Source: Thermoplasmata archaeon
GTDB taxonomy: Archaea; Thermoplasmatota; Thermoplasmata; Thermoplasmatales; Thermoplasmataceae
DNA length: 11,379 nt
Assembly: GCA_021846695.1 (NCBI GenBank)
Contig: JAJZWN010000040.1
Location: 1 to 11,379, forward strand
Reading direction: 5' to 3'
Both the position numbers and the translations under genes were made by a program. Positions within the stretch are counted from its first letter, which is position 1. Each line of letters begins with the position of its first letter. The notes beneath the pieces are model-generated. The model made no database searches, was not told the origin of the DNA, and saw only the letters and a list, made by a program, of their open reading frames with translations. Below, in pieces: positions 5,351 through 11,379 of the stretch.

Positions 5351-6802
5351 TTATTTAAAGTATTTTTCCTTCATATAATGTAGTAGCCCATCGCCCCTGG
5401 GATCAACACCAGCTTCTGAATCAGAATCAATTAATATTCCCTGGGCATGGCCCATCATATCGTTAAGGTCATCAACCGGTTCATAGTGGTTAAGCCTCAA
5501 TGTACTTTCATAATAAACCTTTGAATCACCGTAAATAGATGCGGGGTATGCAAATCTAGGGTAAGCTATAGCATCCGGCATATTGCCTCCGAGGTCAATA
5601 ATCCTTGAAAGTATCTGGACATTGACCTGTGGCTGGACATCACCTCCCATGGTTCCTAAAATTATATCCTTTTTTCCAGAGGCAAGGATGCTCATAAGTG
5701 TGTGGAATGTTTTTTTGCCAGGTTTCAGGCTATTTTTATTTTCACTGTCAAGGGAAAAATAACTGCCCCTGTTGTTCATATTTATGCCTGTTCCCTTAAT
5801 GCTATGCCCTGACCCGAAGCCCATATAATTGCTCTGTATAGCACTAATCTCTATTTCACCATCGAAAATTGAATATGCAGTTGTATCGGAAAGATTGGAT
5901 TTCTGATTTCCCGGTTGATCATTATCCGGTTTCATGTCATCTATGTTTTCCGGTAATTTCACGCCATCGTATACGTACTTCCTGCGAATATTGTACGCGT
6001 CATGCATGGTTTTTATCAAAGTATCGTAATATTCCTGGTGCTCCATGCCCGCAAGATCATAGGCATTCAGGTCTCTTAGCCATACAGATGCTGTCAATCC
6101 CTGGCTAACAGGTGGATTTGTATAAACATTATACCCCCTGTAATTCACCCTTACCGGTTCTGTGATAGAGGCTTTGTAATCTAAAAGGTCTTTTTTTGTG
6201 ATAAGTCCGCCCTTTTCCTTCATATCGGCCTCTATTTTATCAGCAATGTTACCGTTATAAAATGAATCTAACCCTTCCGTTACCAATGTTTCAAGAGTAT
6301 TGCCAAGGCTTTTCTGTACAAGCCATGAGTCAGTGCCCTTATAAATATTATTAAAATCTTCATCCCCTCCATCGAACCGGTTAATTGCTCTTACAAGTTT
6401 TCTGCTTGGTTCGAAGCCATCCTTTGCGAACTGTATTGCCCTCTTAAAATTTTCACCTATGCCCATCACGGATTTTTCCGCAGCAATTTTCCATGAAGCT
6501 ACAAGTCCGGGAATTGAAAATGACGAGAGACTGCCTCTTTTTGGTATCTCCTGATAGCCATTTCTGGAATAAAAATCGATGCTCGCTGCGGATGCTGCAT
6601 ACCCGCTTGCATTGATGCAGTAATATCCATTATCCTTTATTGTGGCAAATAAATCCCCTCCAAGCCCGTTAAAATGGGGCTGGACGACAACGAGGGCAGA
6701 TGATGAAGCAAGCATGGCGTCGTAGGCATTGCCTCCCCTTTCCAGTGCTTCCATTCCCGCCATTGTGCTCAACGGGTGGCTTGTGGCAACATTATATTTC
6801 AT
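5351..6802 (-). CDS. ggt: Gamma-glutamyltranspeptidase-like hydrolase, 483 aa
   Basis: This is an N-terminal-nucleophile hydrolase of the gamma-glutamyltransferase family. These enzymes self-cleave before a threonine and then hydrolyse or transfer gamma-glutamyl groups, as from glutathione. The N-terminus (ATSHPLSTMAGMEALERGGN at 6-25) and the QPHFNGLGGD block at 41-50 are typical. DTTAYS at 306-311 gives the expected autocleavage site and nucleophile, T307. NMNNRGSYFS at 341-350 and MGGDVQPQVNVQIL at 385-398 complete the active-site loops. KKTFHTLMS at 363-371 replaces the PLSSM loop and points to the YwrD/acylase-like branch. The usual substrate-binding arginine appears as tyrosine (NASGYAA, Y68). 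There is no signal peptide, so it is cytoplasmic. At 483 residues it is shorter than the usual 520-580. Hydrolase activity seems likelier than transpeptidation; the substrate is uncertain. Confidence 0.9.
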   Translation of the reverse strand: MKYNVATSHPLSTMAGMEALERGGNAYDAMLASSSALVVVQPHFNGLGGDLFATIKDNGYYCINASGYAASAASIDFYSRNGYQEIPKRGSLSSFSIPGLVASWKIAAEKSVMGIGENFKRAIQFAKDGFEPSRKLVRAINRFDGGDEDFNNIYKGTDSWLVQKSLGNTLETLVTEGLDSFYNGNIADKIEADMKEKGGLITKKDLLDYKASITEPVRVNYRGYNVYTNPPVSQGLTASVWLRDLNAYDLAGMEHQEYYDTLIKTMHDAYNIRRKYVYDGVKLPENIDDMKPDNDQPGNQKSNLSDTTAYSIFDGEIEISAIQSNYMGFGSGHSIKGTGINMNNRGSYFSLDSENKNSLKPGKKTFHTLMSILASGKKDIILGTMGGDVQPQVNVQILSRIIDLGGNMPDAIAYPRFAYPASIYGDSKVYYESTLRLNHYEPVDDLNDMMGHAQGILIDSDSEAGVDPRGDGLLHYMKEKYFK

Positions 6803-6822
6803 AGTGCAAATATTTATTCAAA

Positions 6823-6832
6823 CTATATAAAT
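6823..6832 (-). promoter_or_regulatory. TATA box of the ggt-like gene
   Basis: The minus strand reads ATTTATATAG, 21-30 nt before the ATG at 6802, with no ribosome binding site. This supports the chosen start and a leaderless transcript. Confidence 0.5.
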
Positions 6833-6884
6833 AATTTCAATAAGGTTCCATACGTTAAAGTTAAAATTCAGAACTTTTTATCGC

Positions 6885-6908
6885 TATAAGTAAATATAAA
6901 CACTTATA
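6885..6908. promoter_or_regulatory. Dyad TATAAGT-N10-ACTTATA in the divergent promoter region
   Basis: A 7-bp inverted repeat with a 10-nt spacer, its right arm lying in the TATA box (CTTATATA, 6903-6910) of the 6932 gene. The TATA is 22-29 nt before the ATG. The dyad could be an operator, but in such AT-rich DNA a chance match is quite possible. Confidence 0.3.
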
Positions 6909-6931
6909 TACTAAAATTTCACTTTAAGCTT

Positions 6932-7498
6932 ATGAAATCAAAAAAATTGATGTCAGTAATAGTGGCAATTATAATAATTGCAGTGATAGCAGGCGGTAGC
7001 TACTACGCTTATCATTATGAAACCACCGGAACGATGAAAGTAAGTGCAGCTGATACCTCTACAGGTCTTACAGGAGTTATGGATGTAAATGTTACATTCA
7101 GTTCAATTGCATTGCACTCTGTTAATGCATCCTCAAACTCAACAGGATGGACGAATTACTCACTACATGATAAGACTGTAAATATACTGAATTTAAATGC
7201 AAGCAACGCAGCGTTTCTGTCTAACCTGTCTGTACATGCTGGCTCGTATAATATGATGAAGATATACATCAAAAGTGTAACTGTATACATAAATTCATCA
7301 TTACAGGGTATATATAGCTTAAACTCAACAGTTAGCTTGCATCTGGCACATAATTTTGCCACTATAGTTCTTGTACATCCAGTGACAGTATCTGCACATT
7401 CAACTACGAGCATAGTAACAGACCTTGCCCTGGCCAATAACATACATCTATCAACCAAAACATTTAATATAAGCGCAACAGTAGATGTTGTTTCTTAA
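6932..7498 (+). CDS. Membrane-anchored, sequon-rich DUF4382-like surface protein, 188 aa
   Basis: A lysine-rich start (MKSKK) is followed by one hydrophobic helix at residues 7-22. The rest is a beta-rich domain, so this is an exported protein anchored by an uncleaved signal or a signal peptide cleaved around GGSYYA. The domain matches the DUF4382 layout as I know it: GTMKVSAAD at 33-41, VNVTFSSIALHSV at 52-64, a Trp-containing loop, VNILNLN at 83-89, AGSYNMMKIYIKSV at 103-116, and a late strand with VTVSAHSTT. It carries nine N-x-S/T sites (N53, N65, N69, N75, N89, N98, N121, N131, N179), which suggests heavy N-glycosylation outside an acidophile cell. It lacks a lipobox cysteine. It is a single-gene unit with its own TATA box and a T-rich tail. 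DUF4382 function is unknown to me. Confidence 0.8.
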   Translation: MKSKKLMSVIVAIIIIAVIAGGSYYAYHYETTGTMKVSAADTSTGLTGVMDVNVTFSSIALHSVNASSNSTGWTNYSLHDKTVNILNLNASNAAFLSNLSVHAGSYNMMKIYIKSVTVYINSSLQGIYSLNSTVSLHLAHNFATIVLVHPVTVSAHSTTSIVTDLALANNIHLSTKTFNISATVDVVS

Positions 7499-7514
7499 TT
7501 TTTATAAATTTTTT
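7499..7514 (+). terminator. T-rich terminator after the DUF4382-like gene
   Basis: Five T follow the TAA directly (7499-7503), then six T at 7509-7514. This is a typical archaeal U-tract terminator without a GC-rich hairpin. Confidence 0.5.
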
Positions 7515-7536
7515 ATTTCATTGAAATACACAAAAA

Positions 7537-7550
7537 CTTTATTTTAATTA
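7537..7550 (+). promoter_or_regulatory. TATA-like element of the flavoenzyme gene
   Basis: CTTTATTTTAATTA lies 16-29 nt before the ATG at 7566. It is weaker than the other TATA boxes here. No Shine-Dalgarno site is present. Confidence 0.35.
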
Positions 7551-7565
7551 TTTACTTCTGAAAAG

Positions 7566-9209
7566 ATGAATCCTTTTGAAAAAGCAAATATAGGTGGAGC
7601 AGAAATTAAAAACAGATTTGTCATGGCACCCATGATTTCTAACCTTTGCAATCCAGATGGAACTACAGATGAAAATCATATTAGATACCTGGAGGAAAGG
7701 GCCCGTGGTGGCTTCGGGCTCATAATCACTGAATACGCTTATGTAGATGACTCCAATGGAAAAGGCTCGCCAAACGAAATGGGAATATTTTCCAGGTCAC
7801 AATTGCCAAAACTGTCAAGATTAACGGAAAGAATACATTCAGCAGGTTCAAAAATATTTGTCCAGCTTGTACATTCCGGGGGAAAGGCGAATCCACATTA
7901 TAACACCGGTAAAATATTCGCTCCTTCCAGCGTTGATTATATCGGAAGTATACCTGAAGAAATGACAAAAGATGATATAAAAAAAGTGGAGGAGAAGTTT
8001 GTAAACGCTGCTGAACTTGCATACCGGGCTGGATTTGATGGAATAGAACTCCATGGTGCGCACGGGTACCTTCTTCAGGAATTTATTTCACCGGCACTGA
8101 ATAAAAGGACTGATGAATATGGCGGTTCTGTAGAAAACCGGATAAGGATAATAAATGAGATTTCCAGTGCTATAAAATCAAAACTCAATATGCCTTTAGG
8201 AATCAGGCTAAGCCTCTATGAGGATGACGAGGATGGGTATGATGCTGATTACGGAATAGATGTGGCATCCAGGCTGGAAAATATGGACTATGTGCATTTT
8301 TCTTCCGGGAGGTTTGCACCACCGGGGTCTTCTGCCTCTTTCTACTATGACAACGTGCATATAGGTGCAAAGCTTAAGAAAAAACTTGATAAAAATACAA
8401 TGCTTGTAGGTTCCATAAGATCCATGGAAGATATAGAAAAAGCTTTAACCGTTTCTGATTTTGTTGTACTGGGCAGGCAGGCCCTTGCAGATCCATATAC
8501 GCCTGTAAAAATTAAAATGAAAATGCCATACAGGGTATGCATAAGATGCAACCAGGCATGCAGAAATCTGGCCAACGCAGAAGTTAGATGTACCATTAAT
8601 CCGTACACAGGAATTGAAGAGACAATACAACCTGGCAGGAAATACCATGGTGAAATTGCTATAGTTGGTTCTGGAATAAAAGGGCTGGAAGCAGCCTTAT
8701 ACTCTGCAAACAAAGGCTTCAAACCTATTATATATGAAGAATCAAGCTTTGGAGGGCAATTCAACGAAATAATTGATAAATACAAAAAACGTGATTTTAC
8801 GCCACTGATAGAGTATTACAGGTCAATGCTTGAAAAGTATGGAATAGAAATAAGGCACGAATCCTCAAATACAGGAATATTTTGCCTTCCTGATAAGGTA
8901 TATCCTGATATTCTGGATATGGGGGATGTATCAATTGATACGAATATATACAGATATTTCGATGATGCCCTGAGAATAGCTGAAAAAAATAAGGTTATTA
9001 TGAGCAATAATTCCCTTAATAGCCTTGAGAGGTCAAGGGTAACCGGGTACCGGAGGCTAGCAGAGAAAGCAGGAATAGAATTCAAAGATATGGATCACTA
9101 TGATTTCAAGTTATATGACAGCAGCCAGTACGATATACTTGAGGCCATGAAAAGCGGTAGAAGGGTTATTGAAAACTATATTCTCGAAAACGAAACAGAA
9201 TTCCTGTAA
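7566..9209 (+). CDS. Old Yellow Enzyme / 2,4-dienoyl-CoA reductase-like flavoenzyme, 547 aa
   Basis: The protein has two parts. Residues 1-320 form the FMN-binding TIM barrel of the NADH:flavin oxidoreductase family. Its motifs include NRFVMAPM at 16-23, the RARGGFGLIITE block, FVQLVHSGG at 98-106, ELHGAHGYLLQEFISPALNK at 161-180 with H163 and H166, RTDEYGGS, and LGRQALADP at 302-310. C325, C328, C332 and C342 fit the single 4Fe-4S cluster of FadH-type enzymes. Residue 363 onward begins a dinucleotide-binding fold, EIAIVGSGIKGLEAA at 363-377, with YEESSFGGQF as the end of the second strand. The C-terminal half is only about 185 residues, against about 300 in FadH (roughly 670 in total). I see no ATG-type motif or second GxGxxG, so the NAD(P)H-binding subdomain seems largely missing. 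The substrate (enoyl-CoA, enone or other) cannot be decided. It is a stand-alone gene, 48 nt before purE. Confidence 0.88.
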   Translation: MNPFEKANIGGAEIKNRFVMAPMISNLCNPDGTTDENHIRYLEERARGGFGLIITEYAYVDDSNGKGSPNEMGIFSRSQLPKLSRLTERIHSAGSKIFVQLVHSGGKANPHYNTGKIFAPSSVDYIGSIPEEMTKDDIKKVEEKFVNAAELAYRAGFDGIELHGAHGYLLQEFISPALNKRTDEYGGSVENRIRIINEISSAIKSKLNMPLGIRLSLYEDDEDGYDADYGIDVASRLENMDYVHFSSGRFAPPGSSASFYYDNVHIGAKLKKKLDKNTMLVGSIRSMEDIEKALTVSDFVVLGRQALADPYTPVKIKMKMPYRVCIRCNQACRNLANAEVRCTINPYTGIEETIQPGRKYHGEIAIVGSGIKGLEAALYSANKGFKPIIYEESSFGGQFNEIIDKYKKRDFTPLIEYYRSMLEKYGIEIRHESSNTGIFCLPDKVYPDILDMGDVSIDTNIYRYFDDALRIAEKNKVIMSNNSLNSLERSRVTGYRRLAEKAGIEFKDMDHYDFKLYDSSQYDILEAMKSGRRVIENYILENETEFL

Positions 9210-9236
9210 AAATTTAAACCATCTAAATTTTTATTA
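9210..9236. other. Inverted repeat plus T-run shared by terminator and purE promoter
   Basis: AAATTTA (9210-9216) and TAAATTT (9224-9230) are perfect inverted arms around a 7-nt loop, followed by more T. On the RNA this is a weak hairpin with a U-tract just after the flavoenzyme stop. The same DNA holds TTTTTATTA at 9228-9236, which sits 22-30 nt before the purE ATG and is its likely TATA box. Confidence 0.4.
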
Positions 9237-9257
9237 GTGTCATATTAATGATGAATC

Positions 9258-9725
9258 ATGAAAGTTGCAGTTATAATGGGAAGCAGGTCAGATTTTCCCG
9301 TAATGCAGGACGCAGTTAATGAGTTAAAAAATTTTGGCATTGAAGTGGAATACAGGATTGTATCCGCACACAGGACGCCGGAATTTATGCTGGAATATGC
9401 CAGTAATGCCATAAATAATCATATAGAAGTTATTATAGCTGGAGCAGGCGGAGCTGCACATTTGCCAGGCATGGTGGCTTCAATGACAACGTTGCCAGTT
9501 ATCGGGGTTCCGGTGCAATCAAAGGCATTGAACGGCATTGATTCTCTTCTCTCAATAGTGCAGATGCCCCCAGGAGTTCCTGTAGCTACAGTATCCATCA
9601 ATGGAGCAAGGAACGCTGCCCTCCTTGCAGTAAGGATTCTTTCAATAAAATATCCTAAAATAAAGGAAATGCTGCAGGCATTTATAGACAACCAGCGGGA
9701 TACCGTTTTAGGTGATAAACTATGA
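9258..9725 (+). CDS. purE: PurE, N5-carboxyaminoimidazole ribonucleotide mutase, 155 aa
   Basis: Class I PurE moves the carboxyl group of N5-CAIR to carbon 4, giving CAIR for purine synthesis in the cytoplasm. Visible motifs are the phosphate-binding MGSRSD at 7-12, VSAHRTPE at 35-42 with the catalytic H38, and the glycine-rich [12 protein letters not shown] at 61-72 with H68. GVPV at 83-86 and [13 protein letters not shown] at 104-116 complete the conserved core. Length is typical of the class (about 160). Assignment to class I, rather than the AIR carboxylase class II type, is supported by purK overlapping its 3' end by four bases (ATGA). The ATG is set by a TATA-like stretch 22-30 nt upstream and has no Shine-Dalgarno site, so purE begins a leaderless purEK mRNA. 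Confidence 0.96.
   Translation: MKVAVIMGSRSDFPVMQDAVNELKNFGIEVEYRIVSAHRTPEFMLEYASNAINNHIEVIIAGAGGAAHLPGMVASMTTLPVIGVPVQSKALNGIDSLLSIVQMPPGVPVATVSINGARNAALLAVRILSIKYPKIKEMLQAFIDNQRDTVLGDKL
9710..9716 (+). promoter_or_regulatory. Shine-Dalgarno site for purK
   Basis: AGGTGAT within the last codons of purE is an exact part of the archaeal SD consensus. It lies 5 nt before the purK ATG at 9722, which overlaps the purE stop as ATGA. Confidence 0.65.
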
Positions 9726-10801
9726 AAGTTGGAATTATTGGTTCCGGGCAACTCGGATATATGATGATAAACACTATGAGAAGATACCCCATAGAATTTT
9801 ATGTGATAGATGATAATAAAGGCCCATCCGCTTTTATTGCCGATAAATTCTTTGATGTTTCACAGTATAAAGAATTTGTTGATTCCTGTGATTATGTAAC
9901 CTATGAATTCGAACACATAGATAAAAATATACTGGAATATGCAGATAGCAAAGGAAAATTAAGGCCTTCTATTAAGGCGGTTGAGCTTAAACAGGACAGG
10001 TCACTTGAAAAGAAATACCTGAAAGATCATGGATTTCCCATCGCAGATTACGAATATGCCGAAACTTACAGGGATGCATTCAATAAGGCAAAAAATTTTG
10101 GCAAAGCAGTAATAAAAAGTTGCAAGGGTGGCTATGATGGGAAAAATCAATATTTTATTGATAACAGTTCCAGATTTGAAGAACATCCGGATATTCCGTA
10201 CGTGGTGGAAAAATTTATTGATTATAAATATGAAGCTTCTATTATAGCGGTCCGGGATGCAAATGGCAAATTTTACCATTTTGAACCCTCCTTTAATTAC
10301 AACCAGAATGGAATACTAATTTACAATATCTCCCCCATAGGCAACACCATTGAGATGATCGATATTGCGAAAAAACTTATGGATTCCCTGGAATATATAG
10401 GTGTCATGGGAATAGAATATTACGTGGTGGATGGAAAAGTTATAATCAATGAGTACGCACCACGGGTTCATAACACAGGCCACCATACTTTAACCGGCAG
10501 TTCTATTTCCCAGTTTGAAGAACATATACTGGCTGTTGCTGGAATGAATATAGTCCGGCCTGATCTGTTTGTGCCCTCCGGAATTGTAAACATTATAGGA
10601 ACTGATATTAGAGAAAAGATAGGGCCGGTATTAAACCTCGGAAATACAAATATTTACTGGTACCATAAAAGTGAAGTGAGAGGAAAGAGAAAAATGGGGC
10701 ATGTAAATGTATATGGCGAATCATACAATGCCGTTGAACAAAAAATAAGAGAAATAATAGAAATACTGTACGGAGATAGACTTGAAGATTTTATTCAATA
10801 A
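9722..10801 (+). CDS. purK: PurK, N5-carboxyaminoimidazole ribonucleotide synthase, 359 aa
   Basis: PurK is an ATP-grasp ligase that makes N5-CAIR from AIR, ATP and bicarbonate, handing the unstable product to PurE. The N-terminal preATP-grasp domain shows GIIGSGQLG at 4-12 and VTYEFEHI at 59-66. The conserved [10 protein letters not shown] at 91-100 follows. The ATP-binding loop is [13 protein letters not shown] at 132-144, with VVEKFI at 161-166. The metal- and substrate-binding region is [15 protein letters not shown] at 242-256, followed by SQFEEH at 263-268. Length agrees with bacterial PurK (about 355). The four-base overlap with purE and its own ribosome binding site indicate coupled translation. 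It ends 21 bp from the convergent ACT-domain gene. The T-rich DNA after the stop (10811-10822) could end the transcript. Confidence 0.96.
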   Translation: MKVGIIGSGQLGYMMINTMRRYPIEFYVIDDNKGPSAFIADKFFDVSQYKEFVDSCDYVTYEFEHIDKNILEYADSKGKLRPSIKAVELKQDRSLEKKYLKDHGFPIADYEYAETYRDAFNKAKNFGKAVIKSCKGGYDGKNQYFIDNSSRFEEHPDIPYVVEKFIDYKYEASIIAVRDANGKFYHFEPSFNYNQNGILIYNISPIGNTIEMIDIAKKLMDSLEYIGVMGIEYYVVDGKVIINEYAPRVHNTGHHTLTGSSISQFEEHILAVAGMNIVRPDLFVPSGIVNIIGTDIREKIGPVLNLGNTNIYWYHKSEVRGKRKMGHVNVYGESYNAVEQKIREIIEILYGDRLEDFIQ

Positions 10802-10822
10802 TTTCAAGAATAATTTTCTTTA

Positions 10823-11335
10823 TTAAAGCAACATTACGGCCTTTACTCCTCTGGCTTTTTTAATGCCGTTAAGCACATCTCCTGTTATGGTATTTGTTGT
10901 GACAATAATTGCACGCGGATTGTCCACGAGGTCAGGGTCATCGGCTATGAACTGCCTTACTGATATGCCACTCTCGGCAAGTACATTCATTACGCCTGCT
11001 ATAATACCGGGCATAGATGCATCCGTAGGGATAATTTCAATCACCCCGAATCCCATCTTTGAGCCAGAATTTTCAAAATTTGACATGGGCTCAAGATTGC
11101 TGAAAAAATCAAAAAGCTCAGGGTCATTTATAATTTTCTGGATCATATTGACAATTACCCTTCGATCAACATGGAAAGCCCGGGCTATTGAATTTGGCTT
11201 AATCTCAATTGATTCACAGAATAACTTCGGCTCATCATATAGAATTTTTACCGATATGCCTATTTTAAGCATTTTTTGCACCACTTTCTTTTCCGCCGGG
11301 TAATTATCGAATACCTTGTTTATGTAGTCCCACAT
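10823..11335 (-). CDS. ACT-domain predicted regulator of amino-acid metabolism (COG2150-like), 170 aa
   Basis: The protein has the two-part layout of the archaeal COG2150 family. The N-terminal half starts MWDYINKVFDNYPAEKKVV and includes a helix-turn-helix-like segment, KPNSIARAFHVDRRVIVNMI at 46-65. Residues 96-170 form an ACT domain: FGVIEIIPTDASMPGIIAGV, then LAESGISVRQFIADDPDL, then a final strand VKAVMLL. ACT domains bind amino acids or similar small ligands, so the usual prediction is a ligand-responsive regulator. That is a family-level inference, with no target visible here. Length and start residues match the family as I know it. A TATA-like GTATTTTTAAATAC lies 21-34 nt before the ATG, with no ribosome binding site. 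It is transcribed toward purK, with 21 bp between the stops, and no co-directional partner is in view. Confidence 0.85.
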   Translation of the reverse strand: MWDYINKVFDNYPAEKKVVQKMLKIGISVKILYDEPKLFCESIEIKPNSIARAFHVDRRVIVNMIQKIINDPELFDFFSNLEPMSNFENSGSKMGFGVIEIIPTDASMPGIIAGVMNVLAESGISVRQFIADDPDLVDNPRAIIVTTNTITGDVLNGIKKARGVKAVMLL

Positions 11336-11355
11336 AAAAGCTTAATGTAAATGAA

Positions 11356-11369
11356 GTATTTAAAAATAC
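11356..11369 (-). promoter_or_regulatory. TATA box within a small palindrome, ACT-regulator gene
   Basis: The minus strand reads GTATTTTTAAATAC, a 6-bp inverted repeat with a 2-nt centre, 21-34 nt before the ATG at 11335. It contains the TATA element. The symmetry could allow self-regulation but may be chance in AT-rich DNA. Confidence 0.4.
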
Positions 11370-11379
11370 AATATAAAAT

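Noticed and set aside
10863..11303. Plus-strand open frame of 146 codons opposite the ACT-domain gene
   Set aside because: The minus-strand reading has a recognisable ACT domain, a TATA box and the expected length. The plus reading has none of these.
1..11379. CRISPR array, insertion sequence, integrase or toxin-antitoxin pair
   Set aside because: There are no regularly spaced repeats, no transposase or recombinase motifs, no terminal inverted repeats, and no small paired genes of that type.

Overview
The window looks like chromosomal DNA from an acidophilic archaeon of the Thermoplasmatales, most likely a Ferroplasma/Acidiplasma-type genome. The sequence is clearly AT-rich. Isoleucine is mostly ATA, and arginine is mostly AGA/AGG. 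Most transcription units begin with an archaeal TATA box about 20-30 nt before the ATG and have no Shine-Dalgarno site, which indicates leaderless mRNAs. The gene content also fits: SurE, class I PurE with PurK, an archaeal ACT-domain regulator of the COG2150 type, and a DUF4382-like surface glycoprotein. The lineage is inferred from these traits and was not confirmed by a search.

Layout: 1-78 (-) is the first 26 codons of a membrane protein that runs off the left edge. 273-893 (+) is an unrecognised beta-rich protein. 1005-1310 (-) is a small protein resembling DUF5752. 1311-1603 is a gene-poor spacer that may hold a decayed minus-strand coding fragment. 1604-2413 (+) is surE. 2519-4070 (+) is a two-gene ABC-2 type exporter with overlapping genes. 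4148-5335 (+) is a moaA-moaD molybdopterin operon, with a 7-bp inverted repeat abutting its TATA box. 5351-6802 (-) is an intracellular gamma-glutamyltranspeptidase-like hydrolase, convergent with moaD. 6932-7498 (+) is a secreted or membrane-anchored, sequon-rich DUF4382-like protein. 7566-9209 (+) is an Old Yellow Enzyme/2,4-dienoyl-CoA reductase-like flavoenzyme with a shortened C-terminal half. 9258-10801 (+) is purE-purK. 10823-11335 (-) is the ACT-domain regulator, convergent with purK.

Genes that work together are the ATPase and permease (one exporter), MoaA and MoaD (molybdopterin precursor synthesis and its sulfur carrier), and PurE and PurK (AIR to CAIR through N5-CAIR in purine synthesis). 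The other neighbours have no evident functional link. I see no tRNA, rRNA, CRISPR array, insertion sequence or obvious mobile element.

Most of the window is ordinary metabolism. The points most worth a second look are the inverted repeat at the moaA promoter, the reduced flavoenzyme, the variant gamma-glutamyltransferase, the possible gene relic at 1346-1575, and the repeated 19-mer upstream of the left-edge gene.
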